Positions 24,781 through 34,114 of a DNA stretch of 64,000 bases are shown one piece after another (position 1 is the first letter of the stretch; each line of letters starts with the position of its first letter). The position numbers and the translations under genes were made by a program. The notes under the pieces are model-generated. The model searched no databases and had not been told where the DNA came from. It saw only the letters and a program-made list of their open reading frames with translations. This DNA is from Sulfurovum sp. UBA4779 (lineage in GTDB: Bacteria; Campylobacterota; Campylobacteria; Campylobacterales; Sulfurovaceae), in assembly GCA_002403155.1 (NCBI GenBank), contig DHHF01000009.1:46730-110729 (forward strand), read 5' to 3'.

Positions 24781-25055
24781 AAATACAAAATCCAAATTTT
24801 ATGCTTAATCTCTGTGTTTTGAACAGCGTATTGTGTTTAATATTCTCCATCTTCAATCAAAAACAATTTCTCTTTCATTATAGTTTTAGCTTATTTGTTA
24901 TATGGTTTTATATAAACGTACCGCAATCCGATAGATACTCATAAACGATGCATTCAAAAAAGAAGTGCAGACAGGTTTATCTGTGGCCCTAAAAAGCAGG
25001 AGGGTTGAGGTGTTTTATAAGCTGCTTAAAACAATAAGAGGGAGTTGTTCGCATA

Positions 25056-26447
25056 ATGTATTATATAGCTGATCCAGAAAATAGAACCGTTCTTGCTGCC
25101 GATGAAAATTTTTTGAGTGTGTTGGGGGTTAAAAACATCAGTGAACTTTATATAAAAATGGCAAATGAAGAAATTGCATGTTTGTATTTGTCAGACGAAA
25201 AGGTCATCATTGAAACCCCTTACAGCCAAAATAGCTACCCTATCAAAAAAACTGCTCTTTCAAGCTTGCTTGGCACGGTATATTTGGTTGAACTTGAAAT
25301 ATCCGGCGAGGAAACCGTCAAAGCCGGGAATATTCAAGAAGAAACACCCATTTTAAAAGAAGATTTCCTTCAAATTAAAGAACCAAACGTATCAGACAAC
25401 TCAGCAGAAAGCGATATCTTTAATGCTGACAATCCTGAGCATGACGATCTTATTTCCATCAAAGAACCTATCGAACAAGATTTGCCCGCACCCGAAGCAA
25501 ATGAAGAAAATGAACTGCTGCTGCTTCCGGCAGAAGAGTTTAGCCCTGCCGAATCTTTGCAAACAACATCCTTGAATGCAGAGCAACAAAACAATGACCT
25601 TTATGATCTTATCCTTCCCGGCGAAACGGACCATCATATCTCTGAAATTCAAACCCAAATACCGCCGCAGGCCGAGAATCAAACAAACAACATTCCCGAT
25701 ATCAGTCTTGATGCAGTAAAACTCAGCGAAAAAATAGGCGTTTCCGTCGAAGACTATAACCTCTTTTTAAATGAATACATTGATACGGCGCTCATGCTGG
25801 AAGAGGATCTTCAAAGTTCAGAGGCAGATAAACAAAAAAATGCGATCCAAACACTTATGCATCTTTCTAATGTACTGGGAATATCCGCAGCCTCCGATAT
25901 CCTAGGACAAATTGATACTGCAGCCCAGAACGACAAAAAAATGCTTATAAAATCTTTTTATACGGCACTTTCCAAAATAACAACACATGTTCCTTCAAAA
26001 GAAGATCATGATCTTCTTTTGACTGCCGACGTAACACCGTATGACGATACGCAACCGGAAACACCGCTTCAGTCCGCACAAAGTTTCGGAAATATCAGTT
26101 TTGAAGAGGTCAAGCCTATTCACTTTGATTTTCAATTGAAACAAGCAGCAAATGATTTAAATCTGCCCCAAGAACTTGTCCAAGAATTTATGCTTGATTT
26201 TATCAAACAAGCGCATACCGAAACACAAAAGATGCTAGCAGCATACCAAAGAGGAGATTTGGCTGCTGTCCAAAAAATCGGGCATTTCCTTAAAGGGGTT
26301 GCAAGCAATCTGCGTATTGATCCGCTTGCTGATACACTTTATGATATACAGTTTTGTGAAGACAGCAGCCGTCTGGAAGATTTGATAAAACGCTATTGGG
26401 GACATTTTTTATCTTTTGAAAATCAAATGAATCTTACATCAAAATAA
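25056..26447 (+). CDS. tandem Hpt-domain phosphotransfer protein
   Basis: A 463-residue soluble protein. Residues 1-85 look like a small alpha/beta sensor-type domain; 90-215 is acidic, Pro/Glu-rich and probably disordered. A first helical Hpt-like unit (about 225-310) has H269 in LMHLSNVLGI. A canonical Hpt domain (about 360-455) has H410 in IGHFLKGVASNLRI. It lies 12 bases before a hybrid histidine kinase and in the same direction as a single-domain receiver, so it should be the phosphotransfer member of that relay. The 275-base gap upstream contains small hairpins and an AT-rich tract but no riboswitch I recognise. AGGGAG lies about a dozen bases before the ATG. Confidence 0.8.
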   Translation: MYYIADPENRTVLAADENFLSVLGVKNISELYIKMANEEIACLYLSDEKVIIETPYSQNSYPIKKTALSSLLGTVYLVELEISGEETVKAGNIQEETPILKEDFLQIKEPNVSDNSAESDIFNADNPEHDDLISIKEPIEQDLPAPEANEENELLLLPAEEFSPAESLQTTSLNAEQQNNDLYDLILPGETDHHISEIQTQIPPQAENQTNNIPDISLDAVKLSEKIGVSVEDYNLFLNEYIDTALMLEEDLQSSEADKQKNAIQTLMHLSNVLGISAASDILGQIDTAAQNDKKMLIKSFYTALSKITTHVPSKEDHDLLLTADVTPYDDTQPETPLQSAQSFGNISFEEVKPIHFDFQLKQAANDLNLPQELVQEFMLDFIKQAHTETQKMLAAYQRGDLAAVQKIGHFLKGVASNLRIDPLADTLYDIQFCEDSSRLEDLIKRYWGHFLSFENQMNLTSK

Positions 26448-26459
26448 CAGGAGCACCCG

Positions 26460-29400
26460 ATGACCATACGCAATAAACTTAAATTGGCCGGATTGGTGCC
26501 TATCGTAATTCTTATTTTGCTTGCAGGTTCTTTTTTTGTTACCTCCTATTTGAATTTTGAAAATGCCAATGCACTCAAAACGACATTGAAAAACAATGCC
26601 AAACTTGCAGAGATGCTCTCTGAAGTCGGGAAAGAACGCGGATTGTCCGGGCTCTATATAGGAAACAGACAAAAGGAATTTTTCGATCTGCTGATAAATC
26701 AGCGAGAAGCCCTGGATGCCTCTTTTGAAGCACTAAAAAACGGCCTTGTCGTTGAAAATAAAATCTATTTTCCAGCCATCGTAAACTTTTTTAACAAAGA
26801 GAGACAGTTTGGCCAATCGGCATATCGAGCACTTCTTTTGGATATTGAACAAATTGCTCTCATCAGAAAAGAGGTTGACAGCCCCGATGCAGATTTTCAA
26901 AAAATCTTTTTTGACGAATTTACGGCAAAAATTTCTACTCCTGCCTTAAACACTCTTTTACATATTAACCATTATGCGCTAAACACCGAAATGGCTTCTT
27001 TGATTTCAACACTTTCGCAGCTTTATACGGCCAAAGAAAATGCCGGGCTTGAAAGAGGTTTTGTTTCGCACTACATGACAAAAAAATCTTCTATGTCCTT
27101 TGAAGAGATAACGCTCTGGAACCAACTCAAAACCAAAGCCAACCTCTTTGATCTCAGCCAGGTTAAAGATCCCATCTTGCGTTATCGGCTGGAAGAACTG
27201 TTTAATAGCCCTGAAGCTAAAGAAATACTTACAAACCTCGCTAAAACATCTGCTGCAATCCAAATGGATGTAGATGACGGAACATATACGCAAGATGTCA
27301 TGGCTTGGTTTTCGCTGCAAACACAAAAAATTGCACTGCTTTCCAAAGCAGAACTTATCGTTTCGGGCAGATTGTGGGAAAAAAGCGAAAGCTTTCTTCG
27401 CCAACAGCTTTTGTTGCTGATCATCGGTGCGGCTATCTTGCTTTTTGGTTTGATTTTGGCGTATCTTGGCTATACCATCAGTAGAGATATTACCAAAAAC
27501 ATCCAAGAACTTGAGGATATACTCAATAAAGCCGTAAATGAGATGAAAGAAGGCGGCCAGCATCTGAACCCTGTTACTGCTGCCATTGAAAATATTGAAC
27601 TAGATACCCATAAAGGGACAAAAGAAGCTTACAGATTCCTAGAAATGCTCGTAGAGACTGCCAAACGAGACAAACTTACCGCATTGCAAGCCAATGAAGC
27701 CAAATCGCTTTTCTTGGCAAACATGTCCCATGAAATCCGCACGCCTCTCAATGGCATTGTCGGTTTTACCGAGATATTAAAAGGCACAGAACTGACACCC
27801 GAACAAAAGGAATTTTTATCCATTATCGATAAGAGTTCTGAGAATCTGCTAAGCATCATTAACAATATTCTTGATCTTTCCAAAATAGAAAGCAATAAAA
27901 TTGAAATAGAAAATATCGTGTTTGATGCGGCAGAAGAGTTTGAAAACGCTATAGAAACCTACACGGCGGGGGCTTCTGAAAAAAATATTGATCTTAACTT
28001 TTATATGGATCCTTCCATTTCTCCTAAACTCAAAGGTGATCCGACCAAAATCAAAGAAATCCTTATCAATCTGCTCAGCAATGCCATTAAATTCACCAAT
28101 CACGGCGGCGAAATCAACCTAGAGATCAGAAAATTAGAATCAGAATCAAACGAGGCAAAAAATCCTATCAAATTTAGTATTCACGACAACGGCATCGGCA
28201 TGACCAAAGAACAGCAGCTGCATATCTTTGATGCCTTTGCACAAGCAGATAATTCCGTAACCAGAAAGTACGGCGGCACAGGCCTTGGGCTTACCATATC
28301 CAGCCGGCTGGTTGAACTGATGGGAGGCAAACTTGAAGTGGAAAGCATAAAAGACGAAGGCACAACTTTTTATTTTACTTTGCCGATCGAAGAAATGACA
28401 TTGCCGACGCTTCCAAGCTCCGAAAATGCATTCGCTGATATTATTGTCGGCAAATATCAGCAAAGTATTCCTACTAAACTTGATACTTATCTGGAAGAGT
28501 ACTTCGAATATTTCGGTACACCGGTCAAACACTTTGACTCCCTAGAAAAATTCAAAGAACTCCATAGCCATCAAGCATGCAAATGCTATTGGATCGATAT
28601 CGACAAAGCTGATGAGAACATTATAGATGCACTAAAAAACATCGACAAGTCCGGCATTATCATTATTGCAAATATATCCGGCCGAAAAAAACTGGAATCG
28701 CTAGGCATATCCAAAGAAAACACACTCTATAAACCTATTACTATTTCAAAATTAAAAGCTGCATTAAACAAAAGCATAGAAAAAAAATCAGATACAATCA
28801 CCAAAGAAGAGGTTCTGCTTGCAACAAAATTTGATGCACACGTATTGGTAACCGAAGACAATATCATCAACCAAAAGCTCATTAAACGTGTTCTTGAGGA
28901 TCACGGCATGACTGTCGATTTGGCGAATAACGGCCTTGAAGCATTTGAAAAACGCAAAAATAATAAATATGACCTTCTTTTTATGGACATTCAAATGCCG
29001 GTGATGGACGGGATAGAAGCCACCCATGAAATACTAAGCTATGAAAAAGATGAAAAAATTTCTCACATTCCGATCATTGCGCTTACGGCAAACGCCCTTA
29101 AAGGCGATAGAGAAAAATTTATAAGCGAAGGCATGGATGAATATATTACCAAACCTATCGAAGCAAGCGAACTGCTTTTTATCCTCAATAAATTTTTATC
29201 CCGCAACACAGTCCATACAACGCCAAATGAGCCGGTACAGGCAAAAAATGCTATCATGCAGGAAGAAGCAAACAACAATGAACCTAAAATGATTCTTATT
29301 GCAAAAAAATTCCCTTTAGAAAACAAAGTACTTGGAAAAATCATTGAAAATCTTGGGCTTGAGTATAAAATTCTAACTGATTTTGATCAACTTGAAAATG

Positions 29401-29555
29401 AGCTTTCTTCCGGCAAATTTAATCTGGTATTTACCGATGAAAGCACAATGATTTCAGATGAGGCAAAAAAAATGTATCCAAATATCTCCATTATTACCGA
29501 AAGTGTAACCAAAGAAGAGATAGAAAATTTAATTAAAAAATACAGAGGACAATAA
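26460..29555 (+). CDS. hybrid sensor histidine kinase with periplasmic NIT-type domain
   Basis: A 1031-residue inner-membrane kinase. TM1 is at about 8-30 and TM2 about 315-338. Between them lies an NIT (nitrate/nitrite-sensing) type helical domain, with the signature EVGKERGLSGLYIGNR and its second-half counterpart ENAGLERGFVSHYM. HisKA has H424 in SHEIRTPLNGIVGF; HATPase has INLLSNAIKFTNHGG and GGTGLGLTIS. A degenerate receiver (about 655-775) is followed by a canonical one (about 795-920, D843 in LFMDIQMPVMDG) and another degenerate receiver (about 940-1030, FTDES). AGGAG precedes the ATG. The order fits a multi-step relay with the upstream Hpt protein and downstream receiver. The true ligand is unknown. 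Confidence 0.9.
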   Translation: MTIRNKLKLAGLVPIVILILLAGSFFVTSYLNFENANALKTTLKNNAKLAEMLSEVGKERGLSGLYIGNRQKEFFDLLINQREALDASFEALKNGLVVENKIYFPAIVNFFNKERQFGQSAYRALLLDIEQIALIRKEVDSPDADFQKIFFDEFTAKISTPALNTLLHINHYALNTEMASLISTLSQLYTAKENAGLERGFVSHYMTKKSSMSFEEITLWNQLKTKANLFDLSQVKDPILRYRLEELFNSPEAKEILTNLAKTSAAIQMDVDDGTYTQDVMAWFSLQTQKIALLSKAELIVSGRLWEKSESFLRQQLLLLIIGAAILLFGLILAYLGYTISRDITKNIQELEDILNKAVNEMKEGGQHLNPVTAAIENIELDTHKGTKEAYRFLEMLVETAKRDKLTALQANEAKSLFLANMSHEIRTPLNGIVGFTEILKGTELTPEQKEFLSIIDKSSENLLSIINNILDLSKIESNKIEIENIVFDAAEEFENAIETYTAGASEKNIDLNFYMDPSISPKLKGDPTKIKEILINLLSNAIKFTNHGGEINLEIRKLESESNEAKNPIKFSIHDNGIGMTKEQQLHIFDAFAQADNSVTRKYGGTGLGLTISSRLVELMGGKLEVESIKDEGTTFYFTLPIEEMTLPTLPSSENAFADIIVGKYQQSIPTKLDTYLEEYFEYFGTPVKHFDSLEKFKELHSHQACKCYWIDIDKADENIIDALKNIDKSGIIIIANISGRKKLESLGISKENTLYKPITISKLKAALNKSIEKKSDTITKEEVLLATKFDAHVLVTEDNIINQKLIKRVLEDHGMTVDLANNGLEAFEKRKNNKYDLLFMDIQMPVMDGIEATHEILSYEKDEKISHIPIIALTANALKGDREKFISEGMDEYITKPIEASELLFILNKFLSRNTVHTTPNEPVQAKNAIMQEEANNNEPKMILIAKKFPLENKVLGKIIENLGLEYKILTDFDQLENELSSGKFNLVFTDESTMISDEAKKMYPNISIITESVTKEEIENLIKKYRGQ

Positions 29556-29556
29556 A

Positions 29557-29922
29557 ATGGCACTTAAGGTTTTGATTGTTGATGATGATTTTATCAATAG
29601 GAAATTATTGCAGACTCTTTTAAAAAAATATCCTAATGTCACAGATACTTTGGAAGCAGAAAACGGAGCAGATGCTTTAAAAACGATAAAAGAAAACTCA
29701 GACATTAGTCTTGTTTTGCTAGATTTGGTGATGCCTGTACTAGACGGCATCGAATTTTTAAAAATCTTTAGGTCGGATATGGCAACTACACATATTCCTG
29801 TTATTGTGCTTTCAACCGATGATACAAAAAAAACCGAAGCTCTCAATCATGGATCCAATGATTTTTTAACAAAACCCATCAAAGAAGAGAAGCTTTTTGA
29901 GAAAATTGCACAGTGGTGTTAA
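29557..29922 (+). CDS. single-domain response regulator (CheY-like)
   Basis: A 121-residue receiver without an output domain. Acidic pocket VDDD (residues 8-11), phosphoacceptor D56 in LLDLVMPVLDG, the Ser/Thr switch in VLSTDD and Lys in LTKPI are all present. It starts two bases after the hybrid kinase stop. As there is no DNA-binding domain, it should act by protein contact or as a phosphate sink in the local relay. Confidence 0.9.
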   Translation: MALKVLIVDDDFINRKLLQTLLKKYPNVTDTLEAENGADALKTIKENSDISLVLLDLVMPVLDGIEFLKIFRSDMATTHIPVIVLSTDDTKKTEALNHGSNDFLTKPIKEEKLFEKIAQWC

Positions 29923-29953
29923 TCCTTACCCCCCTTCCCAAATAAAGAAAAGA

Positions 29954-29978
29954 TTTTCGTATCAATTTTATACGAAAA
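29954..29978. terminator. bidirectional terminator between the phosphorelay operon and lon
   Basis: Perfect 9-bp arms TTTTCGTAT and ATACGAAAA flank a seven-base loop in the convergent gap, running into the lon stop codon. On the plus strand CTTCTTTT follows; on the minus strand AATCTTTTC follows. Confidence 0.6.
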
Positions 29979-32406
29979 CTTCTTTTAGCACCTCTTCTAT
30001 GTTTGAAACCCCGATGATACTGACATGCTCTTTTACTTCTTCCGGGATATCCTCCAGATCTCTTTCATAATTTTTTTTCGGGATCAAGGCCGTTGTCACG
30101 CCTGCCTTATAAGCAGCTATCAGCTTTTCTTTAAGTCCTCCGATAGGCAGAACTTTGCCCGTTAGGGTGACTTCTCCGGTCATGGCTACTTTATTGTTTA
30201 TTTTTTTGCCGCTTAAAATAGAAGCGATGACGCTGACCATTGCAATCCCCGCACTAGGACCGTCTTTTGGCGTTGCGCCTTCGGGAACATGAACATGCAG
30301 ATCATAGCGCTTATACACTTCACTGGCATCTACTTTTAATTGTTCTTCCTTTTCTTTAAAAGTAAGAGGAATCACTTCTTGAGAAATTTCCAGTTTGCCT
30401 TCATCTATAAGTATCTTGACTACTGAATGGGCTATGCGCGCGGACTCTTTCATCACTTCCCCCAAGCTGCCGGTAAGCTGCAAAGCGCCTTTTCCTTTGA
30501 TCTTGATGGCTTCTATGGTTAACACATCGCCCCCCACCGCAGTCCATGCCAATCCGTTAACCACGCCCATCTGCGGCTGGCCTTCCACCAAAGAGATTTC
30601 AAACACTTTTTTATCTACAAAGTTTTTCAAATTCTTTTTCGTGATATTCACTTGCTCGATACTTCTGTCTTCAAGAAGCGTGCGTGCCGCCTTTCGCATC
30701 AATCCGGCTATTTTTCGTCGCAGGTTTCTTACGCCGGCTTCTCTGGTATACTCATCGATCAGTATTTTCAATGCCTTGTCACTGATAAAAAACTCTCTGC
30801 GCTTGAGGGCATGTTTTTTAAGCTCCTGAGGGATCAAATAGCGTTTGCAAATCTCAAGTTTCTCTTTTGGCGTATACGAATTTAGTGCGATAAACTCCAT
30901 TCTGTCTCTCAGCGGTGCAGGGATATTTCCTACATCGTTGGCAGTTGCGATAAAGACCGCTTTGCTAAGATCGATATTAAAGTTGAGATAATAGTCCCGG
31001 TATTTGCTGTTTTGCTCTGGATCAAGAATTTCAAGCAATACCGCCGTCGGATCGCCCCTCATGCTCCGCCCTACTTTATCGATCTCGTCAAGAACGATCA
31101 CCGGATCCATGCTTTTTGCTTCGATAAGCCCCTGCACGATCCTTCCGGGCATCGCCCCCACATAAGTCCTTCGGTGCCCTCTTAGCTCGTTGACATCCTC
31201 CAGCCCGCCCAGTGCGATACGCACAAGCGGCCTTCCCAGCGCCGTGGCGATGGAGTTTGCCAAAGAGGTTTTCCCTACTCCCGGAGGGCCTGCAAAACAC
31301 AAAATAGCGCTATCGGTCTCTTGCTGCTTAATGCCACGAAGCATCGCAAGCTCCCTTACAGAAAAAAACTCTACGATTCTCTCTTTCGGCTTCTGCAGGG
31401 CATAATGGTCTTTATCCAGTTCCGCCGAAACATCTGCAACGCTTAAGCTTTTTTTGCTCATCCGGCCAAAAGGCAATTCCAGCACCCACTCAAGATAGCC
31501 TTGCAGCACATTGGCGTCAGCGCTTTCGGGATGCATCCGCGCAAAACGCTCCAGCTGTTTGCTGATCTCCTTGTAGGCATTTTCGTCCAAATGCGGCTTG
31601 AGAGCTTCGACTTTTTCCCTAAAGCGCGCGATCTCTTCTTCTCTTTGGGTATCTACCCCAAGCTCCCGCTGTATCTCCTTGAGCTGCTCCTTCAAAAAGT
31701 ATTCTTTGTTGGTCTGCTCTATCTTCGTATGGACTTTGGACCTGATCTCTCGCTGCACTTTGGCTGATTCTATCTCGGAAGTAACCACATCGATCAGCCC
31801 AAGCAGCCTTTTTTCTATGTTGGTTTCTATATAAAGCGCATAAGCCGTCTCTTTATCCAATTTCAGCATCGAAGAGACCAAATCTGCAATGCGGCTGGGT
31901 TCGTCATTTTCTTCGATCGTCCGGACAAGATCTGCCGGAAAACGGCTGCTAAGCGTGGATGCCTGTTTTACTTTATCACGCAGGATATCCATCAGGGCAT
32001 CGACTTTTAGTTTCTCATACGCTTCTTGCTTTACGATATCGATAACCGCTCGGTTGAACGGCCCTTCTGCTTCTTGGAGGATTATTCCCCTAGCCAACCC
32101 CTGAAAAAGGATCTTGACTCTTCCGTCAGGGATGTGGACTTTTCGCATGATAGAACCGATAACCCCTACTTTATACATCGATTCAAAATCCCTGCTGCCT
32201 TCTTTGCCGGCAACCGAAGAGGTAACAAAAAGCAAAGAGTTATTTTCCATCGCGTCATCTGCCGCATCAATATCTTTTTGATGGGTTAAAAAAATCGGGC
32301 TGATCATAAAAGGATATAAAAAAAGGTCATCCTCTACGACAATAGGCAAAGTGGCAGGAAAAGCGCCGTAATTACTAAGCTGCATCTGTATAAACTCCTC
32401 ACTCAA
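29968..32406 (-). CDS. lon: ATP-dependent protease Lon
   Basis: Cytosolic AAA+ serine protease, 812 residues. The N-terminal substrate domain begins PATLPIVVEDD. The AAA+ module has Walker A GPPGVGKTSLAN (about 370) and Walker B VIVLDEIDK. The protease domain has the catalytic Ser in PKDGPSAGIAM and the Lys in KEKLIAAYKAG. It degrades misfolded and short-lived regulatory proteins. It follows bamD by about 95 bases in the same direction, the order usual in Campylobacterota. Confidence 0.97.
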   Translation of the reverse strand: MSEEFIQMQLSNYGAFPATLPIVVEDDLFLYPFMISPIFLTHQKDIDAADDAMENNSLLFVTSSVAGKEGSRDFESMYKVGVIGSIMRKVHIPDGRVKILFQGLARGIILQEAEGPFNRAVIDIVKQEAYEKLKVDALMDILRDKVKQASTLSSRFPADLVRTIEENDEPSRIADLVSSMLKLDKETAYALYIETNIEKRLLGLIDVVTSEIESAKVQREIRSKVHTKIEQTNKEYFLKEQLKEIQRELGVDTQREEEIARFREKVEALKPHLDENAYKEISKQLERFARMHPESADANVLQGYLEWVLELPFGRMSKKSLSVADVSAELDKDHYALQKPKERIVEFFSVRELAMLRGIKQQETDSAILCFAGPPGVGKTSLANSIATALGRPLVRIALGGLEDVNELRGHRRTYVGAMPGRIVQGLIEAKSMDPVIVLDEIDKVGRSMRGDPTAVLLEILDPEQNSKYRDYYLNFNIDLSKAVFIATANDVGNIPAPLRDRMEFIALNSYTPKEKLEICKRYLIPQELKKHALKRREFFISDKALKILIDEYTREAGVRNLRRKIAGLMRKAARTLLEDRSIEQVNITKKNLKNFVDKKVFEISLVEGQPQMGVVNGLAWTAVGGDVLTIEAIKIKGKGALQLTGSLGEVMKESARIAHSVVKILIDEGKLEISQEVIPLTFKEKEEQLKVDASEVYKRYDLHVHVPEGATPKDGPSAGIAMVSVIASILSGKKINNKVAMTGEVTLTGKVLPIGGLKEKLIAAYKAGVTTALIPKKNYERDLEDIPEEVKEHVSIIGVSNIEEVLKEVFV

Positions 32407-32501
32407 TTGTATTTTTTGATAAAAAAACCAGAAATATCCGTTTTTCTTTTGCTATCTCAATATCGCCAATCTTCTCAGCGCCGCTGCAAAAAGGCAGCAG
32501 A

Positions 32502-33152
32502 TCAATCAAAAATCTTGCCTACAATCCCTTTTTGTGGAGGCGTAATGTCGGTTGATTCTATGATGGAATTGCTGTTTTTGTCTCTGTAAATTTTTGCCGC
32601 ATCTTCTTTTCCTATACGATCATACAACGCTGCAATGTTTTCATTAAGCAGATACTGGCTCATATGAAGTCGTATCAGCATATGATTGACCATAGGCATA
32701 TAGGGAGAACCGGGATATCTGTAGCGGTATTTATTGGCTTTTTCGATGCTGTCCATAATCAGTTTTTGATCTTTATACACATCTTTGATGCCCATAAAAG
32801 ATGCCTTCAGCTTGATAAAATCGATATATTCTCTATTTCCTTCTTCGCCGAAACGTTTCACGTACTCATCCAGATAATAATCTGCCAAGAGGTATTCTTC
32901 GTTTTGCATATGCGCATAGGCAAGCATCAAATTGGCCGTAGGCATCAAAGGGGAACGCATATGTTCGCTTTTGAGTGAAATATAATACGCATCGGCTTTA
33001 TCGAGATTTCCGCTGGCGATACTGCCTCCGATCTTTTTATACCAGTACAGTGCGGGCTTGTTAAACTCTTTGACGGCTTCCGTTTCGCCGCACCCTGCAA
33101 GCCAAAACGCCGCAATCATACCCAGTAAAATTATTTTTTTTGCATTGAACAT
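32502..33152 (-). CDS. bamD: outer membrane assembly lipoprotein BamD (ComL)
   Basis: Lipoprotein component of the beta-barrel assembly machine. A signal peptide ends in the lipobox LAGC (Cys at about 21). Five TPR-like helical hairpins follow (e.g. ADYYLDEYVKRFGEEGN and RYRYPGSPYMPMVNHML). The 216-residue length is normal for the family. It would support insertion of barrels such as LptD and the YfaZ-like porin in this window. lon is next downstream. Confidence 0.92.
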   Translation of the reverse strand: MFNAKKIILLGMIAAFWLAGCGETEAVKEFNKPALYWYKKIGGSIASGNLDKADAYYISLKSEHMRSPLMPTANLMLAYAHMQNEEYLLADYYLDEYVKRFGEEGNREYIDFIKLKASFMGIKDVYKDQKLIMDSIEKANKYRYRYPGSPYMPMVNHMLIRLHMSQYLLNENIAALYDRIGKEDAAKIYRDKNSNSIIESTDITPPQKGIVGKIFD

Positions 33153-33255
33153 ACTTATACCTCATTTTCTATCTCATTGCTTGTATCATAGCTCAAAGTA
33201 CGTAAAAAACGTATTAGATCCTTACCAATCTTTCCCTTATCCATAAAAACATGAT

Positions 33256-33918
33256 TTATGAATTTGGCTGATCAGCGATATAGGCATACCCTGTTTCTCT
33301 TTCAATAACAATGCTAAAAGGATCAAAGCTGTCATCATCAAAACTGAAAGTCAGAATACAGTCCGCATGCAGTACGGTCGAGTAATCCGGCAAATTTGAG
33401 CCTGTGATCCCGGTATGCGGCCGTCCCATATAGTCAAATGCGATATGTTGCGCTGCATTGGTACAGCCGCCGCTGTACGTGATACGCCCATCAGAGATAC
33501 CGTATTTTTTAGTTATAAAAATGTCCGGCGATATGCCGGCTTGTGCATCCGAGGCACAGGGCTTAAAATTACTGCCCATCATCGGCATCCCGTTCAACGG
33601 ATCAAAAGCAGCTTCTTGATTGGCCACGTCGATATTGCCTTGCTGGTCTTTATCCGATCCGATATAGTAAAATATCCCGTTATCGCTGCACCCTTCAAAT
33701 CCTATACGCCAAAAAGAGCGCTGCCACTGCGCACTGGCGCTGTCGGATACATTGTCCATCAATGCCATATGCTGGGCATACCGAATAGCAGACAAAATAC
33801 TATCGGCTGCTTCTTGCCTGATATCTCTCTCAAGCCTCGGAAGCGCCAACGCCGCCAATATACCCAATACCAAAATCACCATTACAAGCTCTATCATGGT
33901 AAATGCAGATTTTTTCAT
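33256..33918 (-). CDS. type II/IV pseudopilin with prepilin N-terminus
   Basis: From the ATG at 33918 the protein is 220 residues and begins MKKSAFTMIELVMVILVLG, a class III signal with the hydrophobic pilin helix and the conserved Glu at mature position 5. The residue before the cleavage point is Ala rather than Gly. The globular domain is unassigned, with four Cys spaced along it. It is divergent from the large Calx-beta surface protein and three more pseudopilins, with a shared 196-base promoter region. It is probably part of the same pilus or secretion system, but no assembly ATPase or secretin is in the window. Confidence 0.85.
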   Translation of the reverse strand: MKKSAFTMIELVMVILVLGILAALALPRLERDIRQEAADSILSAIRYAQHMALMDNVSDSASAQWQRSFWRIGFEGCSDNGIFYYIGSDKDQQGNIDVANQEAAFDPLNGMPMMGSNFKPCASDAQAGISPDIFITKKYGISDGRITYSGGCTNAAQHIAFDYMGRPHTGITGSNLPDYSTVLHADCILTFSFDDDSFDPFSIVIERETGYAYIADQPNS

Positions 33919-34114
33919 CCTTATCCTCTCTTTGGAGTCAATCTGCATAGTATAGCAAAAATAACAGCAAAGATAAAATATTGGTTTTTGATCCCAATTG
34001 ATGCATTTTGAAGGCTTTAAGAAATTATAAAACATTAAAATTCTATAATAAATTGAAGATAGGGGAGTTATTTATAAATCAAGCAAATCTAAGATGAAAG
34101 CAAAAGGAAAAAAA

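Noticed and set aside
24781..25055. Riboswitch in the 275-base leader before the Hpt gene
   Set aside because: Small hairpins (ACAG/CTGT, CCCT/AGGG) are present but none of the known consensus motifs (c-di-GMP, preQ1, TPP, glycine, cobalamin) is seen.
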